A program made the position numbers and the translations under genes. The notes under the pieces are model-generated. The model saw nothing but the letters and a program-made list of their open reading frames with translations, did not search any database and had not been told where the DNA came from. DNA of 64,000 bases, taken from positions 7,378,001 through 7,442,000 of the forward strand of contig NZ_CP049838.1 of NCBI RefSeq assembly GCF_013085465.1, given 5' to 3'. Of this stretch, positions 7,770-16,515 are shown piece by piece (position 1 is the stretch's first letter; each line of letters opens with the position of its first letter). The DNA is from Streptomyces asoensis (GTDB taxonomy: Bacteria; Actinomycetota; Actinomycetes; Streptomycetales; Streptomycetaceae).

Positions 7770-9308
7770 GTGTCGGCCAGCACATCCCGTACGCTCCCGC
7801 CGGAGATCGCCGAGTCCGTCTCTGTCATGGCGCTCATTGAGCGGGGAAAGGCTGAGGGGCAGATCGCCGGCGACGATGTGCGTCGGGCCTTCGAAGCTGA
7901 CCAGATTCCGGCCACTCAGTGGAAGAACGTACTGCGCAGCCTCAACCAGATCCTCGAGGAAGAGGGTGTGACGCTGATGGTCAGTGCCGCGGAGCCCAAG
8001 CGCACCCGAAAGAGCGTCGCAGCGAAGAGTCCGGCCAAGCGCACCGCCACCAAGACGGTCGCGGCGAAGGCGGTGACCACCAGGAAGGCCACCGCCACGG
8101 CCGCCCCGGCCACCCCGGCCGCTCCCGCTGTGGACGATTCCGCAGACGAAGCCGCCCCCGCCAAGAAGGCGGCTGCCAAGAAGACGACCGCCAAGAAGGC
8201 GGTCGCGAAGAAGACCGTCGCCAAGAAGACGGCGGCCAAGAAGACCGCAGGCAAGGACGACGCCGAGGTTGCCGAGGACGAGGTCCTCGAGGACGCCAAG
8301 CCCGGCGAAGAGGAAGAGGAGGGGACCGAGAACAAGGGTTTCGTCCTCTCCGACGACGACGAGGACGACGCGCCCGCCCAGCAGGTCGCCGTGGCCGGTG
8401 CCACCGCCGACCCGGTGAAGGACTACCTCAAGCAGATCGGCAAGGTCCCGCTGCTCAACGCCGAGCAGGAGGTCGAGCTCGCCAAGCGCATCGAGGCCGG
8501 TCTGTTCGCCGAGGACAAGCTGGCCAACGCCGACAAGCTCGCCCCGAAGCTCAAGCGCGAGCTGGAGATCATCGCCGAGGACGGCCGACGCGCCAAGAAC
8601 CACCTCCTGGAGGCCAACCTCCGTCTGGTGGTCTCCCTGGCCAAGCGTTACACCGGCCGCGGCATGCTCTTCCTGGACCTCATCCAGGAGGGCAACCTCG
8701 GTCTGATCCGCGCGGTCGAGAAGTTCGACTACACCAAGGGCTACAAGTTCTCCACGTACGCCACCTGGTGGATCCGTCAGGCGATCACCCGCGCCATGGC
8801 CGACCAGGCCCGCACCATCCGTATCCCGGTGCACATGGTCGAGGTCATCAACAAGCTCGCGCGCGTGCAGCGCCAGATGCTCCAGGATCTGGGCCGTGAG
8901 CCCACCCCGGAGGAGCTGGCCAAGGAACTCGACATGACCCCGGAGAAGGTCATCGAGGTCCAGAAGTACGGCCGTGAGCCCATCTCGCTGCACACCCCGC
9001 TGGGTGAGGACGGTGACAGCGAGTTCGGTGACCTCATCGAGGACTCCGAGGCCGTGGTCCCGGCCGACGCTGTCAGCTTCACGCTCCTCCAGGAGCAGCT
9101 GCACTCCGTCCTCGACACCCTGTCCGAGCGCGAGGCGGGCGTCGTCTCCATGCGGTTCGGTCTCACCGACGGTCAGCCGAAGACCCTCGACGAGATCGGC
9201 AAGGTGTACGGCGTGACGCGCGAGCGCATCCGTCAGATCGAGTCCAAGACCATGTCCAAGCTGCGCCACCCGTCCCGTTCGCAGGTGCTGCGCGACTACC
9301 TCGACTAG
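7770..9308 (+). CDS. hrdB: HrdB, principal vegetative RNA polymerase sigma factor
   Basis: 512 aa. Region 1.1-like N-terminus, then a Lys/Ala/Thr-rich low-complexity stretch (about residues 80-170) with repeated AKKT/AAKK units and an acidic patch ([12 protein letters not shown]). Next come regions 1.2 ([16 protein letters not shown]), 2 ([31 protein letters not shown]), 3 and 4 ([14 protein letters not shown], ending RDYLD). It directs RNA polymerase to most housekeeping promoters. GTG 7770 has GAGAGG at 7758-7763. The gene is monocistronic, with its own promoter region and an exceptionally clean terminator. Identity is essentially certain from the conserved regions and the whiH/parE neighbourhood. 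Confidence 0.98.
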   Translation: MSASTSRTLPPEIAESVSVMALIERGKAEGQIAGDDVRRAFEADQIPATQWKNVLRSLNQILEEEGVTLMVSAAEPKRTRKSVAAKSPAKRTATKTVAAKAVTTRKATATAAPATPAAPAVDDSADEAAPAKKAAAKKTTAKKAVAKKTVAKKTAAKKTAGKDDAEVAEDEVLEDAKPGEEEEEGTENKGFVLSDDDEDDAPAQQVAVAGATADPVKDYLKQIGKVPLLNAEQEVELAKRIEAGLFAEDKLANADKLAPKLKRELEIIAEDGRRAKNHLLEANLRLVVSLAKRYTGRGMLFLDLIQEGNLGLIRAVEKFDYTKGYKFSTYATWWIRQAITRAMADQARTIRIPVHMVEVINKLARVQRQMLQDLGREPTPEELAKELDMTPEKVIEVQKYGREPISLHTPLGEDGDSEFGDLIEDSEAVVPADAVSFTLLQEQLHSVLDTLSEREAGVVSMRFGLTDGQPKTLDEIGKVYGVTRERIRQIESKTMSKLRHPSRSQVLRDYLD

Positions 9309-9324
9309 GTCGTAGCCGTACGAG

Positions 9325-9364
9325 GCCGAAGGCCCGGCTCCCGTCAGGGAGCCGGGCCTTCGGC
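9325..9364 (+). terminator. strong hairpin terminator of hrdB
   Basis: GCCGAAGGCCCGGCTCCC (9325-9342) and GGGAGCCGGGCCTTCGGC (9347-9364) form a perfect 18-bp stem with a 4-base loop, 16 bases after the hrdB stop codon. Confidence 0.9.
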
Positions 9365-9441
9365 TTGGGCGTGGGGGTGCGAGGTGCCGCGCGTTGGATC
9401 ACTCTGGGTGTTCATCAGTCACTCCAGAGTGAGGATCACGC

Positions 9442-10308
9442 ATGCGTCGTGCCCTTGTCCGGGCCTTGTCCCGGCCGTTGATCCTGGCGGCCGCGGCGGT
9501 CGCCATACCCTTGGGCTCCGCCGCCCCGGCGGCCTCCGACGGTGTTGTCGTGGGCGGCTTCCCGGTCGATGTCTCCGAGAGCCCGTGGACCGTCGCGCTG
9601 TCCAGTCGTGACCGGTTCGGAGGTATGCGCTCCGGGCAGTTCTGCGGAGGCGTGGCGGTCGGCCCGTCCACCGTGCTCACAGCGGCCCACTGCATGAGCG
9701 AGGACGTCCTGGGAGCGCCGCCGGGGCAGCTGGCCGACCTGAAGGTCGTCGCGGGCCGTACGGACCTGTACAGGGACACCGGGCAGGAGGTCTCCGTGCG
9801 CAGTGTGTGGGTGAATCCGGGCTACGACAGCGTCGGCAACGCCGGGGACTTCGCCGTACTCACCCTTGCCCAGCCGCTGCCGGCGGGCACGGTCATCGGC
9901 ATGGCCGCCGAGGGTGATCCGGCGTACGAGGCCGGCACGGACGCCGTCGTCTACGGATGGGGTGACAGCACCGGGTTCGGTGCGTACTCCCACAGTCTGC
10001 GAGCGGCTCGTGTCCATGTGTTGTCCGACGCGTCCTGCGAGCGTGCCTACCCGGGTACCTCCGGCGGCACCTACGACGCGCGGAGCATGGTGTGCGCCGG
10101 GGAGGTGCGGGGCGGTCGTGATGCCTGCCAGGGGGACAGTGGCGGGCCGCTGGTCGCACAGGGCCGAGTCATCGGGCTCGTGTCGTGGGGCAGCGGCTGT
10201 GGTCGGCCGGGAAGTCCCGGCGTCTATACGCGGGTGTCCGACGCCGTGAAGACGCTCGGATGGACACGGGCGCTCAGAGACCCCACGAGGCCCCCTGAGG
10301 GCGTCTGA
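9442..10308 (+). CDS. secreted trypsin-like serine protease (family S1)
   Basis: 288 aa. A signal peptide (RR near the N-terminus, hydrophobic to about residue 25, Ala-rich cleavage region near 30) is followed by a short pro-region and the chymotrypsin fold. The catalytic triad is visible: His83 in TAAHC, Asp136 in GDFAVL, Ser233 in GDSGGP. Asp227, six residues before Ser233, predicts trypsin-like cleavage after Lys/Arg. Cys pairs suggest disulfides. ATG 9442 follows a GTGAGGA ribosome site. It lies between hrdB and parE as in other streptomycetes. Its substrate is unknown. Confidence 0.9.
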   Translation: MRRALVRALSRPLILAAAAVAIPLGSAAPAASDGVVVGGFPVDVSESPWTVALSSRDRFGGMRSGQFCGGVAVGPSTVLTAAHCMSEDVLGAPPGQLADLKVVAGRTDLYRDTGQEVSVRSVWVNPGYDSVGNAGDFAVLTLAQPLPAGTVIGMAAEGDPAYEAGTDAVVYGWGDSTGFGAYSHSLRAARVHVLSDASCERAYPGTSGGTYDARSMVCAGEVRGGRDACQGDSGGPLVAQGRVIGLVSWGSGCGRPGSPGVYTRVSDAVKTLGWTRALRDPTRPPEGV

Positions 10309-10349
10309 GCGGGTCCTGCCGCCTCTCCGCCGATCTTCGGTCACGAGAG

Positions 10350-10385
10350 CGGGCGGTCGCCCCTGGGAGCAGGAGCGGCCGCCCG
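10350..10385. terminator. hairpin between convergent genes
   Basis: CGGGCGGTCGC (10350-10360) pairs with GCGGCCGCCCG (10375-10385) through 11 pairs including one G-U, with a 14-base loop. It lies between the protease gene and the converging small gene at 10429 and could serve both. Confidence 0.55.
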
Positions 10386-10428
10386 TATACCGGCCTGTGC
10401 CGGTTCTGGCTCGTCGTGGACGCGCAGA

Positions 10429-10659
10429 TCAGCGCTCTTCTTCCGGGGTAGAGGCCGGAACGGTCGTCAGCCGCTCTGTCTCGTCCTGTATTTCAGCGGC
10501 GATCTTCTTGAGTTCCGGCTCGAACTTGCGGCCGTGGTGGGCGCAGAAGAGCAGTTCTCCGCCGCTGAGCAGCACGACGCGTACGTACGCCTGGGCGCCG
10601 CAGCGGTCGCAGCGGTCAGCGGCCGTCAGCGGGCTCGCGGGGGTCAGAACAGTAGTCAC
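10429..10659 (-). CDS. small zinc-ribbon-like protein (DUF7455 type)
   Basis: 76 aa. Contains CDRCGAQAYVRV early on and FCAHHGRKF near residue 40, a CxxC plus C-x-HH arrangement that could bind one zinc, then a helical tail. The family is common next to hrdB in actinobacteria and has no assigned function known to me. It starts at GTG 10659 with GAGG upstream. It converges on the serine protease and diverges from parE. Confidence 0.8.
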   Translation of the reverse strand: MTTVLTPASPLTAADRCDRCGAQAYVRVVLLSGGELLFCAHHGRKFEPELKKIAAEIQDETERLTTVPASTPEEER

Positions 10660-11103
10660 GTCGCCTCTTCTCTAGCTCGACGAGCTGTCGTACCAGGGTC
10701 AACATCCAACCAGCCCCAAAACGTTCCCGCTCGTGGCTTGTCCTCGAAAAAATCTTTCCGAGGTGGCCGTCTGCTGCCGGTTTGGCGGCGAATGTGCCGT
10801 ATTGCGTGGTCTGTAGTGCTTACGGTTTCGCGCTGTCGGTCATGGTCCGATCCTCCCGGCTGGGTTGCCGGTTTGTTCATGAGGACGTGCCCGGAGCCTA
10901 AATGGTTCATGCCCCGAAGGGAACGTGATATGTACTTCACTCAATCGAGGGATCGAACACGTATGCGACGCTGGACTAGTCTGAGTTCAGACGAGGGTGG
11001 CGTTACAACGGCTCTACCAGGCCTCGGTACCCTCTTGGCGGCAACCCAAGCCGCGCCCTTACCCAGAAGGGCCCCAAGTGAAATTCAGCGAGGAGCGAAC
11101 CGC
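10660..11103. other. 444-bp intergenic region upstream of parE
   Basis: It holds the divergent promoters of the small gene at 10659 and parE, and no coding frame. Visible elements: TCGAAC-N4-ATGCGA at 10953-10968, ten of twelve matches to the Streptomyces LexA-type box TCGAAC-N4-GTTCGA; a TAGTCT that could be a -10 at 10977-10982; and a perfect inverted repeat GTCTGA-GT-TCAGAC at 10979-10992. None is strong enough alone to name a regulator. Confidence 0.4.
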
Positions 11104-13224
11104 GTGACCGCCGAAACGTCCGTGCCGTCCACAGCGCTGCTGGCAGGAGCAGACCGGGACGGTTCCAACTACACCGCGCGGCACCTGCTCGTCCTCGAGG
11201 GGCTCGAGGCCGTGCGGAAGCGCCCGGGTATGTACATCGGCTCGACCGACAGCCGTGGTCTGATGCACTGCCTGTGGGAAATCATCGACAACTCCGTCGA
11301 CGAGGCCCTGGGCGGCTACTGCGACCACATCGAGGTGATCCTCCACGACGACGCCTCGGTCGAGGTCCGTGACAACGGCCGTGGCATCCCGGTCGACGTC
11401 GAGCCCAAGACGGGTCTGTCCGGTGTCGAGGTCGTCATGACCAAGCTGCACGCCGGCGGCAAGTTCGGTGGCGGCTCCTACGCCGCCTCCGGCGGTCTGC
11501 ACGGCGTCGGCGCCTCCGTGGTCAACGCCCTGTCCGCCCGCCTCGACGTCGAGGTGGACCGAAGCGGCCACACGCACGCGATCAGCTTCCGGCGTGGTGT
11601 TCCGGGCGCCTTCGCCGCGGACGGTCCCGACTCCAAGTTCGAGACGGGCGGTCTGCGGAAGGTCAAGAGGGTCGCCAAGAACCGGACCGGCACGCGGGTG
11701 CGCTACTGGGCCGATCGCCAGATCTTCCTCAAGGACGCCAAGCTCTCCCTGGACAACCTCCACCAGCGCGCCCGCCAGACCGCGTTCCTGGTGCCCGGCC
11801 TGACCATCGTCGTCCGCGACGAGTACGGCCTCGGCGAGGGCGGCAGCAAGGGCGAGGAGTCGTTCCGCTTCGACGGCGGCATCAGCGAGTTCTGCGAGTA
11901 CCTGGCCACCGACAAGCCCGTCTGCGACGTCCTCCGCTTCACCGGACAGGGCACCTTCAAGGAGACCGTTCCGGTCCTGGACGAGCACGGGCAGATGACT
12001 CCGACGGAGGTCACCCGTGAGCTCGGCGTCGACGTGGCGTTGCGCTGGGGCACCGGCTACGACGTGAACCTCAAGTCGTTCGTCAACATCATCGCCACGC
12101 CCAAGGGCGGCACTCACGTCGCCGGCTTCGAGCAGGCGGTCGCCAAGACGATGAACGAGGTGCTGCGCGCCAAGAAGCTGCTGCGCGTCGCCGAGGACGA
12201 CATCGTGAAGGACGACGCTCTGGAGGGCCTGACCGCCGTCGTCACGGTGCGTCTCGCCGAGCCCCAGTTCGAGGGCCAGACCAAGGAGGTCCTCGGCACC
12301 TCGGCGGCCCGGCGCATCGTGAACACCGTGATCGCCAGGGAGCTCAAGGCGTTCCTGACCTCCGCCAAGCGCGATGCCGCAGCTCAGGCGCGGGTCGTCA
12401 TGGAGAAGGCGGTCGCCGCCGCGCGCACGCGTATCGCGGCCCGGCAGCACAAGGACGCGCAGCGCCGCAAGACGGCTCTGGAGTCCTCGTCCCTGCCCGC
12501 CAAGCTCGCCGACTGCCGCAGCGACGACGTCGAGCGCAGCGAGCTGTTCATCGTCGAGGGAGACTCCGCGCTCGGTACGGCCAAGCTCGCCCGGAACTCC
12601 GAGTTCCAGGCGCTGCTGCCGATCCGGGGCAAGATTCTCAACGTCCAGAAGTCGTCCGTCACCGACATGCTCAAGAACGCCGAGTGCGGCGCGATCATCC
12701 AGGTCATAGGAGCGGGCTCCGGGCGCACCTTCGACATCGACGCGGCCCGCTACGGCAAGATCATCATGATGACCGACGCCGATGTGGACGGCTCCCACAT
12801 CCGGACGCTGCTCCTGACGTTGTTCCACCGCTACATGCGGCCCATGGTCGAGGCCGGGCGGGTGTTCGCCGCGGTCCCGCCCCTGCACCGCATCGAGCTC
12901 ATCCAGCCCAAGAAGGGCCAGGACAAGTACGTGTACACGTACTCGGACCGTGAGCTGCGCGACAAGCTGATGGAGTTCCAGAGCAAGGGCGTCCGGTACA
13001 AGGACTCCATCCAGCGCTACAAGGGTCTCGGTGAGATGGACGCCGACCAGCTGGCCGAGACGACGATGGACCCGCGCCACCGCACCCTGCGTCGCATCAA
13101 CCTCTCCGACCTGGAGGCGGCCGAGCAGGTGTTCGATCTGCTCATGGGCAATGACGTGGCCCCGCGCAAGGAGTTCATCTCCAGCTCGGCGGCGACGCTG
13201 GACCGGTCCCGTATCGACGCGTAG
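11104..13224 (+). CDS. parE: topoisomerase IV subunit B (GyrB/ParE family)
   Basis: 706 aa. GHKL ATPase motifs: EIIDNSVDEALGG, DNGRGIPVD, GGLHGVGASVVNALS. TOPRIM domain: EGDSALGTAK and DADVDGSHI. With ParC it decatenates daughter chromosomes using ATP. It is called ParE rather than GyrB because its probable partner lies in this window (parC, 29715-32189) and because this copy sits beside hrdB, the position of parE in S. coelicolor; GyrB is normally near oriC. GTG 11104 has GAGGAG at 11090-11095. Confidence 0.92.
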   Translation: MTAETSVPSTALLAGADRDGSNYTARHLLVLEGLEAVRKRPGMYIGSTDSRGLMHCLWEIIDNSVDEALGGYCDHIEVILHDDASVEVRDNGRGIPVDVEPKTGLSGVEVVMTKLHAGGKFGGGSYAASGGLHGVGASVVNALSARLDVEVDRSGHTHAISFRRGVPGAFAADGPDSKFETGGLRKVKRVAKNRTGTRVRYWADRQIFLKDAKLSLDNLHQRARQTAFLVPGLTIVVRDEYGLGEGGSKGEESFRFDGGISEFCEYLATDKPVCDVLRFTGQGTFKETVPVLDEHGQMTPTEVTRELGVDVALRWGTGYDVNLKSFVNIIATPKGGTHVAGFEQAVAKTMNEVLRAKKLLRVAEDDIVKDDALEGLTAVVTVRLAEPQFEGQTKEVLGTSAARRIVNTVIARELKAFLTSAKRDAAAQARVVMEKAVAAARTRIAARQHKDAQRRKTALESSSLPAKLADCRSDDVERSELFIVEGDSALGTAKLARNSEFQALLPIRGKILNVQKSSVTDMLKNAECGAIIQVIGAGSGRTFDIDAARYGKIIMMTDADVDGSHIRTLLLTLFHRYMRPMVEAGRVFAAVPPLHRIELIQPKKGQDKYVYTYSDRELRDKLMEFQSKGVRYKDSIQRYKGLGEMDADQLAETTMDPRHRTLRRINLSDLEAAEQVFDLLMGNDVAPRKEFISSSAATLDRSRIDA

Positions 13225-13259
13225 GCGCTGCGTTCGGCCCGGTCCGGGTCTCCGGTAGA

Positions 13260-13350
13260 TCCGGCCGGGTCTCGTGCAGGTCCGGCTTGGTCTCGTACGG
13301 GTCCGGTCCGGGTCTCAGGCAGGTCCGGTCCGGGTCTCGGGCGAGTCCGG
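13260..13350. repeat. short tandem repeat, 21-22 bp unit, about 4 copies
   Basis: Units at 13260-13280, 13281-13301, 13302-13323 and 13324-13345 share TCCGG...GGTCTC followed by a variable end; a partial fifth copy starts at 13346 and a degenerate one precedes the array. It lies in the non-coding gap after parE and directly before the palindrome at 13357. Confidence 0.75.
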
Positions 13351-13356
13351 CTGAGG

Positions 13357-13380
13357 GTTCTCCACCCGCGGGTGGAGAAC
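13357..13380. promoter_or_regulatory. perfect 24-bp palindrome, candidate operator
   Basis: GTTCTCCACCCG (13357-13368) is followed at once by its exact reverse complement. It lies 126 bp before the start of a membrane protein-kinase-regulator operon, a typical place for an operator. With no loop it suits a dimeric DNA-binding protein better than a terminator. The NarL-type regulator encoded at 15176 is a natural candidate. Confidence 0.5.
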
Positions 13381-13506
13381 TCCGGTTTCCGGAGATCCAC
13401 CCATGATCCACCCCCGCTCCGATCTGCGGACCGGCCCGTTTCCGTAGCGTCGAAGGCGTCGGCAGCGCTCGCTGCCGGCCTCCCCTTCCCGCTCACGGAG
13501 GCTGTG

Positions 13507-14031
13507 ATGTCCGGGCTCCTCAACGCACTGGTGATCGTGGCTGTGGCCGCACTCGTGATCGTGCGGCAGTTCCGCGCGAGCCGCATCGACACGGACCGGC
13601 GATGGTGGCTCCTGCCGGGAATCCTGGCCGTCATAGCGCTGCGCGAACCCGATCTGCTCGGCGCCCGTCACCACACCGAGTCGGCCCTGGTGCTCGGTGC
13701 CGAACTGATCGTCGCTCTGGCCATGGGAGCCGCCTGGGCCTGGACCACCCGTATCTGGGTGGAGCCGGACGGCGCCGTGTGGAGCAAGAGCACCAAAGCG
13801 AGCGTGGCCGTCTGGGGGGCCGGTATCGGTCTGAGGGCGGGCCTCTTCGGGGTCGGCGCACTGCTGGGCATCCACCAGGACAGTGCGGCCCTGATGCTGG
13901 GACTCGCGGCCACCTTGCTGGTCCGCTCCGGGATCCTGATCTGGCGTGTGCAGTCTCTGAACCAGGCTCCCGCGCACGCCCCGGCGTACGGTGACCTCGT
14001 GCCCCGGTCCCCGTGGAAGGAGCGCGTGTGA
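13507..14031 (+). CDS. small membrane protein (DUF1453/CcdC-like)
   Basis: 174 aa with four or five hydrophobic segments and a signature-like loop RASRIDTDRRWWLLP after the first segment. It is translationally coupled to the histidine kinase downstream: its stop overlaps the kinase start. ATG 13507 follows GGAGG. In LiaFSR-like systems a membrane protein in this position often modulates the kinase, so I infer an accessory or sensing role. Family assignment is tentative. Confidence 0.6.
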   Translation: MSGLLNALVIVAVAALVIVRQFRASRIDTDRRWWLLPGILAVIALREPDLLGARHHTESALVLGAELIVALAMGAAWAWTTRIWVEPDGAVWSKSTKASVAVWGAGIGLRAGLFGVGALLGIHQDSAALMLGLAATLLVRSGILIWRVQSLNQAPAHAPAYGDLVPRSPWKERV

Positions 14032-15179
14032 CGGAGAACGTCTGGACACGCTGGCCTTCGCGGGAGGCGCTGGGCCCCAGAGGGGTCTCGCGCCCCAGGC
14101 GCCTGCTGGCCTGGGCCGTAAGGCTGCTGGTCGTGGGCGCGTTGGTGTGGAGCGCCTTCCACGACAGCCGCATCCAGGGCTGGGTCGCGGTAGCCGGGGC
14201 GGGCGGCGTTCTCGTGGCAGGTGGGCTGGCGTGGGCCTTGTTCCGGACCACGCTCGAGCACCGGCTGTGGCCGTCCCTGGCACTTCTCCTCATGTTGCTG
14301 GGGCTGGCGGCCGGGGCCGAGGCCGCGGACTTCCGCTCCCCGGCCGCGGTCCTGTGGTGCGGATGCGCCATCGCGGCACTGGAGCGACTGCCTCTGGGAG
14401 CGGCGCTGCCGGCGGCTTCGGTCGGGTTCGCCGCCTTCGCCGTGGTCAACGACGACTCGGGGGTGACCTCGGCCACCGCCATCGCGGGCATGGCCCTCGC
14501 CGGATACGCACTGCGTCTGGATGCCGAAGCCAGAGGCACCACACAGCGACTGCTCACCCAGGAGCGGGCCGCGCGCGTGGCCGAGGCCGAGTCGGCCGCA
14601 CTCGCGGAGCGGGCCCGCATTGCCCGGGAGATCCATGACGTCCTGGCCCACAGTCTCTCGGCGCAACTCGTGCACCTGGAGGCCGCCCGGCTGCTGATCG
14701 AGCGGGGCGCGGACCGCGAGCAGATTCTCGACCGCGTGGTGGCGGCACGAGGAATGGCCCGCGACGGTCTCGAGGAGACCAGGCAGTCGCTCTCCGCGTT
14801 GCGCGGTGAACTGACACCGCTGGAGGACTTCCTGACCGACCTCGTCCGCACGTCCGACGGCTCCGAGGTCACCGTGGGAGGCGAACGCAGACCGCTGCCG
14901 GTCGAGGCGTCGCAGGCCGTGCGCCGGGTCGCTCAGGAGGCCTTGACGAACGCTCGCAAACACGCACCGGGCGCCAAGGTTCGTGTCCGGCTGGAATACG
15001 GCCGGCATGAAGTGACCCTGGACGTGCGGGACTCGGGTGGTTCACCGGGCGAACTCGCCGAGGTCGGGGGCGGGTACGGTCTGCTGGGTATGCGGGAGCG
15101 CGCCGAACTGCTGGGTGGGTCGCTCGCTGCGGGGCCGGACGAGGAAGGGTTCGTGGTGACGCTGAAGGTGCCGGTATGA
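14028..15179 (+). CDS. sensor histidine kinase, NarL/LiaS type (HisKA_3)
   Basis: 383 aa. About five hydrophobic segments in the first 160 residues give a membrane-embedded sensor with no large external domain. A HisKA_3 dimerisation box follows (ARIAREIHDVLAHSLS, phospho-acceptor His203), then an HATPase_c domain (EALTNARKHAPGA, DSGG, GYGLLGMRERAELLGG). GTG 14028 overlaps the previous stop and has GGAAGGAG upstream. It pairs with the response regulator that follows with an ATGA overlap. Intramembrane-sensing kinases of this type often respond to envelope stress; the stimulus here is unknown. Confidence 0.88.
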   Translation: MTENVWTRWPSREALGPRGVSRPRRLLAWAVRLLVVGALVWSAFHDSRIQGWVAVAGAGGVLVAGGLAWALFRTTLEHRLWPSLALLLMLLGLAAGAEAADFRSPAAVLWCGCAIAALERLPLGAALPAASVGFAAFAVVNDDSGVTSATAIAGMALAGYALRLDAEARGTTQRLLTQERAARVAEAESAALAERARIAREIHDVLAHSLSAQLVHLEAARLLIERGADREQILDRVVAARGMARDGLEETRQSLSALRGELTPLEDFLTDLVRTSDGSEVTVGGERRPLPVEASQAVRRVAQEALTNARKHAPGAKVRVRLEYGRHEVTLDVRDSGGSPGELAEVGGGYGLLGMRERAELLGGSLAAGPDEEGFVVTLKVPV

Positions 15180-15859
15180 CGGAGGAGGCGGCGAGGAAGC
15201 CCGCCAGGGTGGTGGTTGCGGACGATCAGACGGTCGTCCGGGAAGGCATCGTGATGCTGCTCGGGCTGTTGCCGGGAGTCGAGGTCGTGGGCGCCGCCGG
15301 GGACGGGGAAGAGGCCGTGCGGCTCGTCGCCGAACTGGCTCCCGATGTGGTGCTGATGGACCTGCGCATGCCTCGCTGTGACGGAGTGGAGGCGACCCTG
15401 CGCATCCGGTCCGAGCATCCTGGGACACAAGTCGTGGTCCTCACGACCTACGCGGACGACGAATCCCTGTTCCCGGCGCTGAGGGCGGGCGCACGGGGGT
15501 ACCTCACCAAGGACGCGGGCGGGGACGAGATCGTACGGGCCGTGCACAGCGTGCTGTCCGGGGACGCGGGGCTGTCGCCGAGTGTCCAGCGGAGGCTGCT
15601 GGAGCGCCTGTCGGCGCCCGAACCGGAGCCGGCTGCGCCCGCTGTCGTGCCCGACGGGCTCACGACCCGCGAGGTGGAGGTGTTGGTACTGATCGCCGAG
15701 GGGCTCAGCAACCAGGAGATCGCCCGCAGGCTGAGCGTGTCCACCGCGACGGTGAAGACGCACATCAACAACATGTTCTCCAAGACGGGACTCAAGGACC
15801 GGGCCCAGGCGGTGCGTTACGCGTACGGGAAGGGGCTGGTCCGGCCGCCCGCGGGGTGA
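15176..15859 (+). CDS. response regulator, NarL/FixJ family
   Basis: 227 aa. Receiver domain with acidic pocket (VVADD), phospho-acceptor Asp62 in LMDLRMP, and the switch Thr/Lys region (LTTY, LTKDA). A LuxR-type HTH follows near the C-terminus (LTTREVEVLVLIAEGLSNQEIARRL, given in part). It is the cognate partner of the kinase it overlaps by four bases. It may bind the palindrome at 13357-13380 to control its own operon. Confidence 0.9.
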   Translation: MTEEAARKPARVVVADDQTVVREGIVMLLGLLPGVEVVGAAGDGEEAVRLVAELAPDVVLMDLRMPRCDGVEATLRIRSEHPGTQVVVLTTYADDESLFPALRAGARGYLTKDAGGDEIVRAVHSVLSGDAGLSPSVQRRLLERLSAPEPEPAAPAVVPDGLTTREVEVLVLIAEGLSNQEIARRLSVSTATVKTHINNMFSKTGLKDRAQAVRYAYGKGLVRPPAG

Positions 15860-15939
15860 ACGGCGCGTTGGTCACCTGATGGGGTGAAGTGTTCGGGGAA
15901 CAATAGTCGGGGATCTTCCCGTTCTGTCCATCCTTGGGC

Positions 15940-16515
15940 ATGCAGTCAAGCAACGGTCGTGCCCGCGCCGACGGGGACGGTCCCGATAGCGGTGCCCCCA
16001 CACCACACGCGCACGAACATCATCAAGGCCAGGGCCAGGCGTACGCCGAGGTGCCAGGGGATGTGCGCTACGAGGACCCGTGGTACGACGCGCTCGCCTC
16101 GGGCTGGGGCGAGTCGGCCATCATGAGCCCGCCCGGGCCCGAGGTCCCCGCGGCACGTCGGCGGGAGACCGGAACCGGGGCGGCGGCTCAGATCTACCTC
16201 GAGGTACAGCACAGCGCGGCCTTTCAGGAGGTACGCAGCCGGTACCGGCGGTTCGTGGTGCCCGCCGCCGCCGCGTTCTTCGTCTGGTATGTGGCGTACG
16301 TGGTGACCGCGACGACCGCGCCCGGACTGATGGCGCGGCCGGTGGCGGGCGCGGTGAACGTGGCACTGCTCGCCGGGCTGGGGCAGTTCCTCAGCACGTT
16401 CCTGCTCACCTGGGCGTACGCCCGGCACGCGCGGCTGCGCCGGGATCGCGCCGCGCTCGAACTGCGCTGGGACACACAGGAGTTGACCCGAGGAGCAAAA
16501 GGCGGTGCGTCGTGA
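15940..16515 (+). CDS. DUF485 membrane protein, partner of the SSS symporter
   Basis: 191 aa. The first 90 or so residues are hydrophilic and His/Gly-rich; the remainder is a DUF485 domain with two membrane segments (RRFVVPAAAAFFVWYVAYVV and a second near residue 140). DUF485 proteins are encoded with ActP/MctC-type acetate or monocarboxylate symporters, and the symporter overlaps this stop by four bases. The start is uncertain: ATG 15940 has no clear ribosome site, TTG 15934 is no better, and a GTG near 16063 would remove the His-rich tail. Confidence 0.8.
   Translation: MQSSNGRARADGDGPDSGAPTPHAHEHHQGQGQAYAEVPGDVRYEDPWYDALASGWGESAIMSPPGPEVPAARRRETGTGAAAQIYLEVQHSAAFQEVRSRYRRFVVPAAAAFFVWYVAYVVTATTAPGLMARPVAGAVNVALLAGLGQFLSTFLLTWAYARHARLRRDRAALELRWDTQELTRGAKGGAS

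Noticed and set aside
8150..8270. Separate histone-like gene inside hrdB
   Set aside because: The Lys/Ala repeats are in frame with the sigma factor and are a known type of HrdB N-terminal extension.
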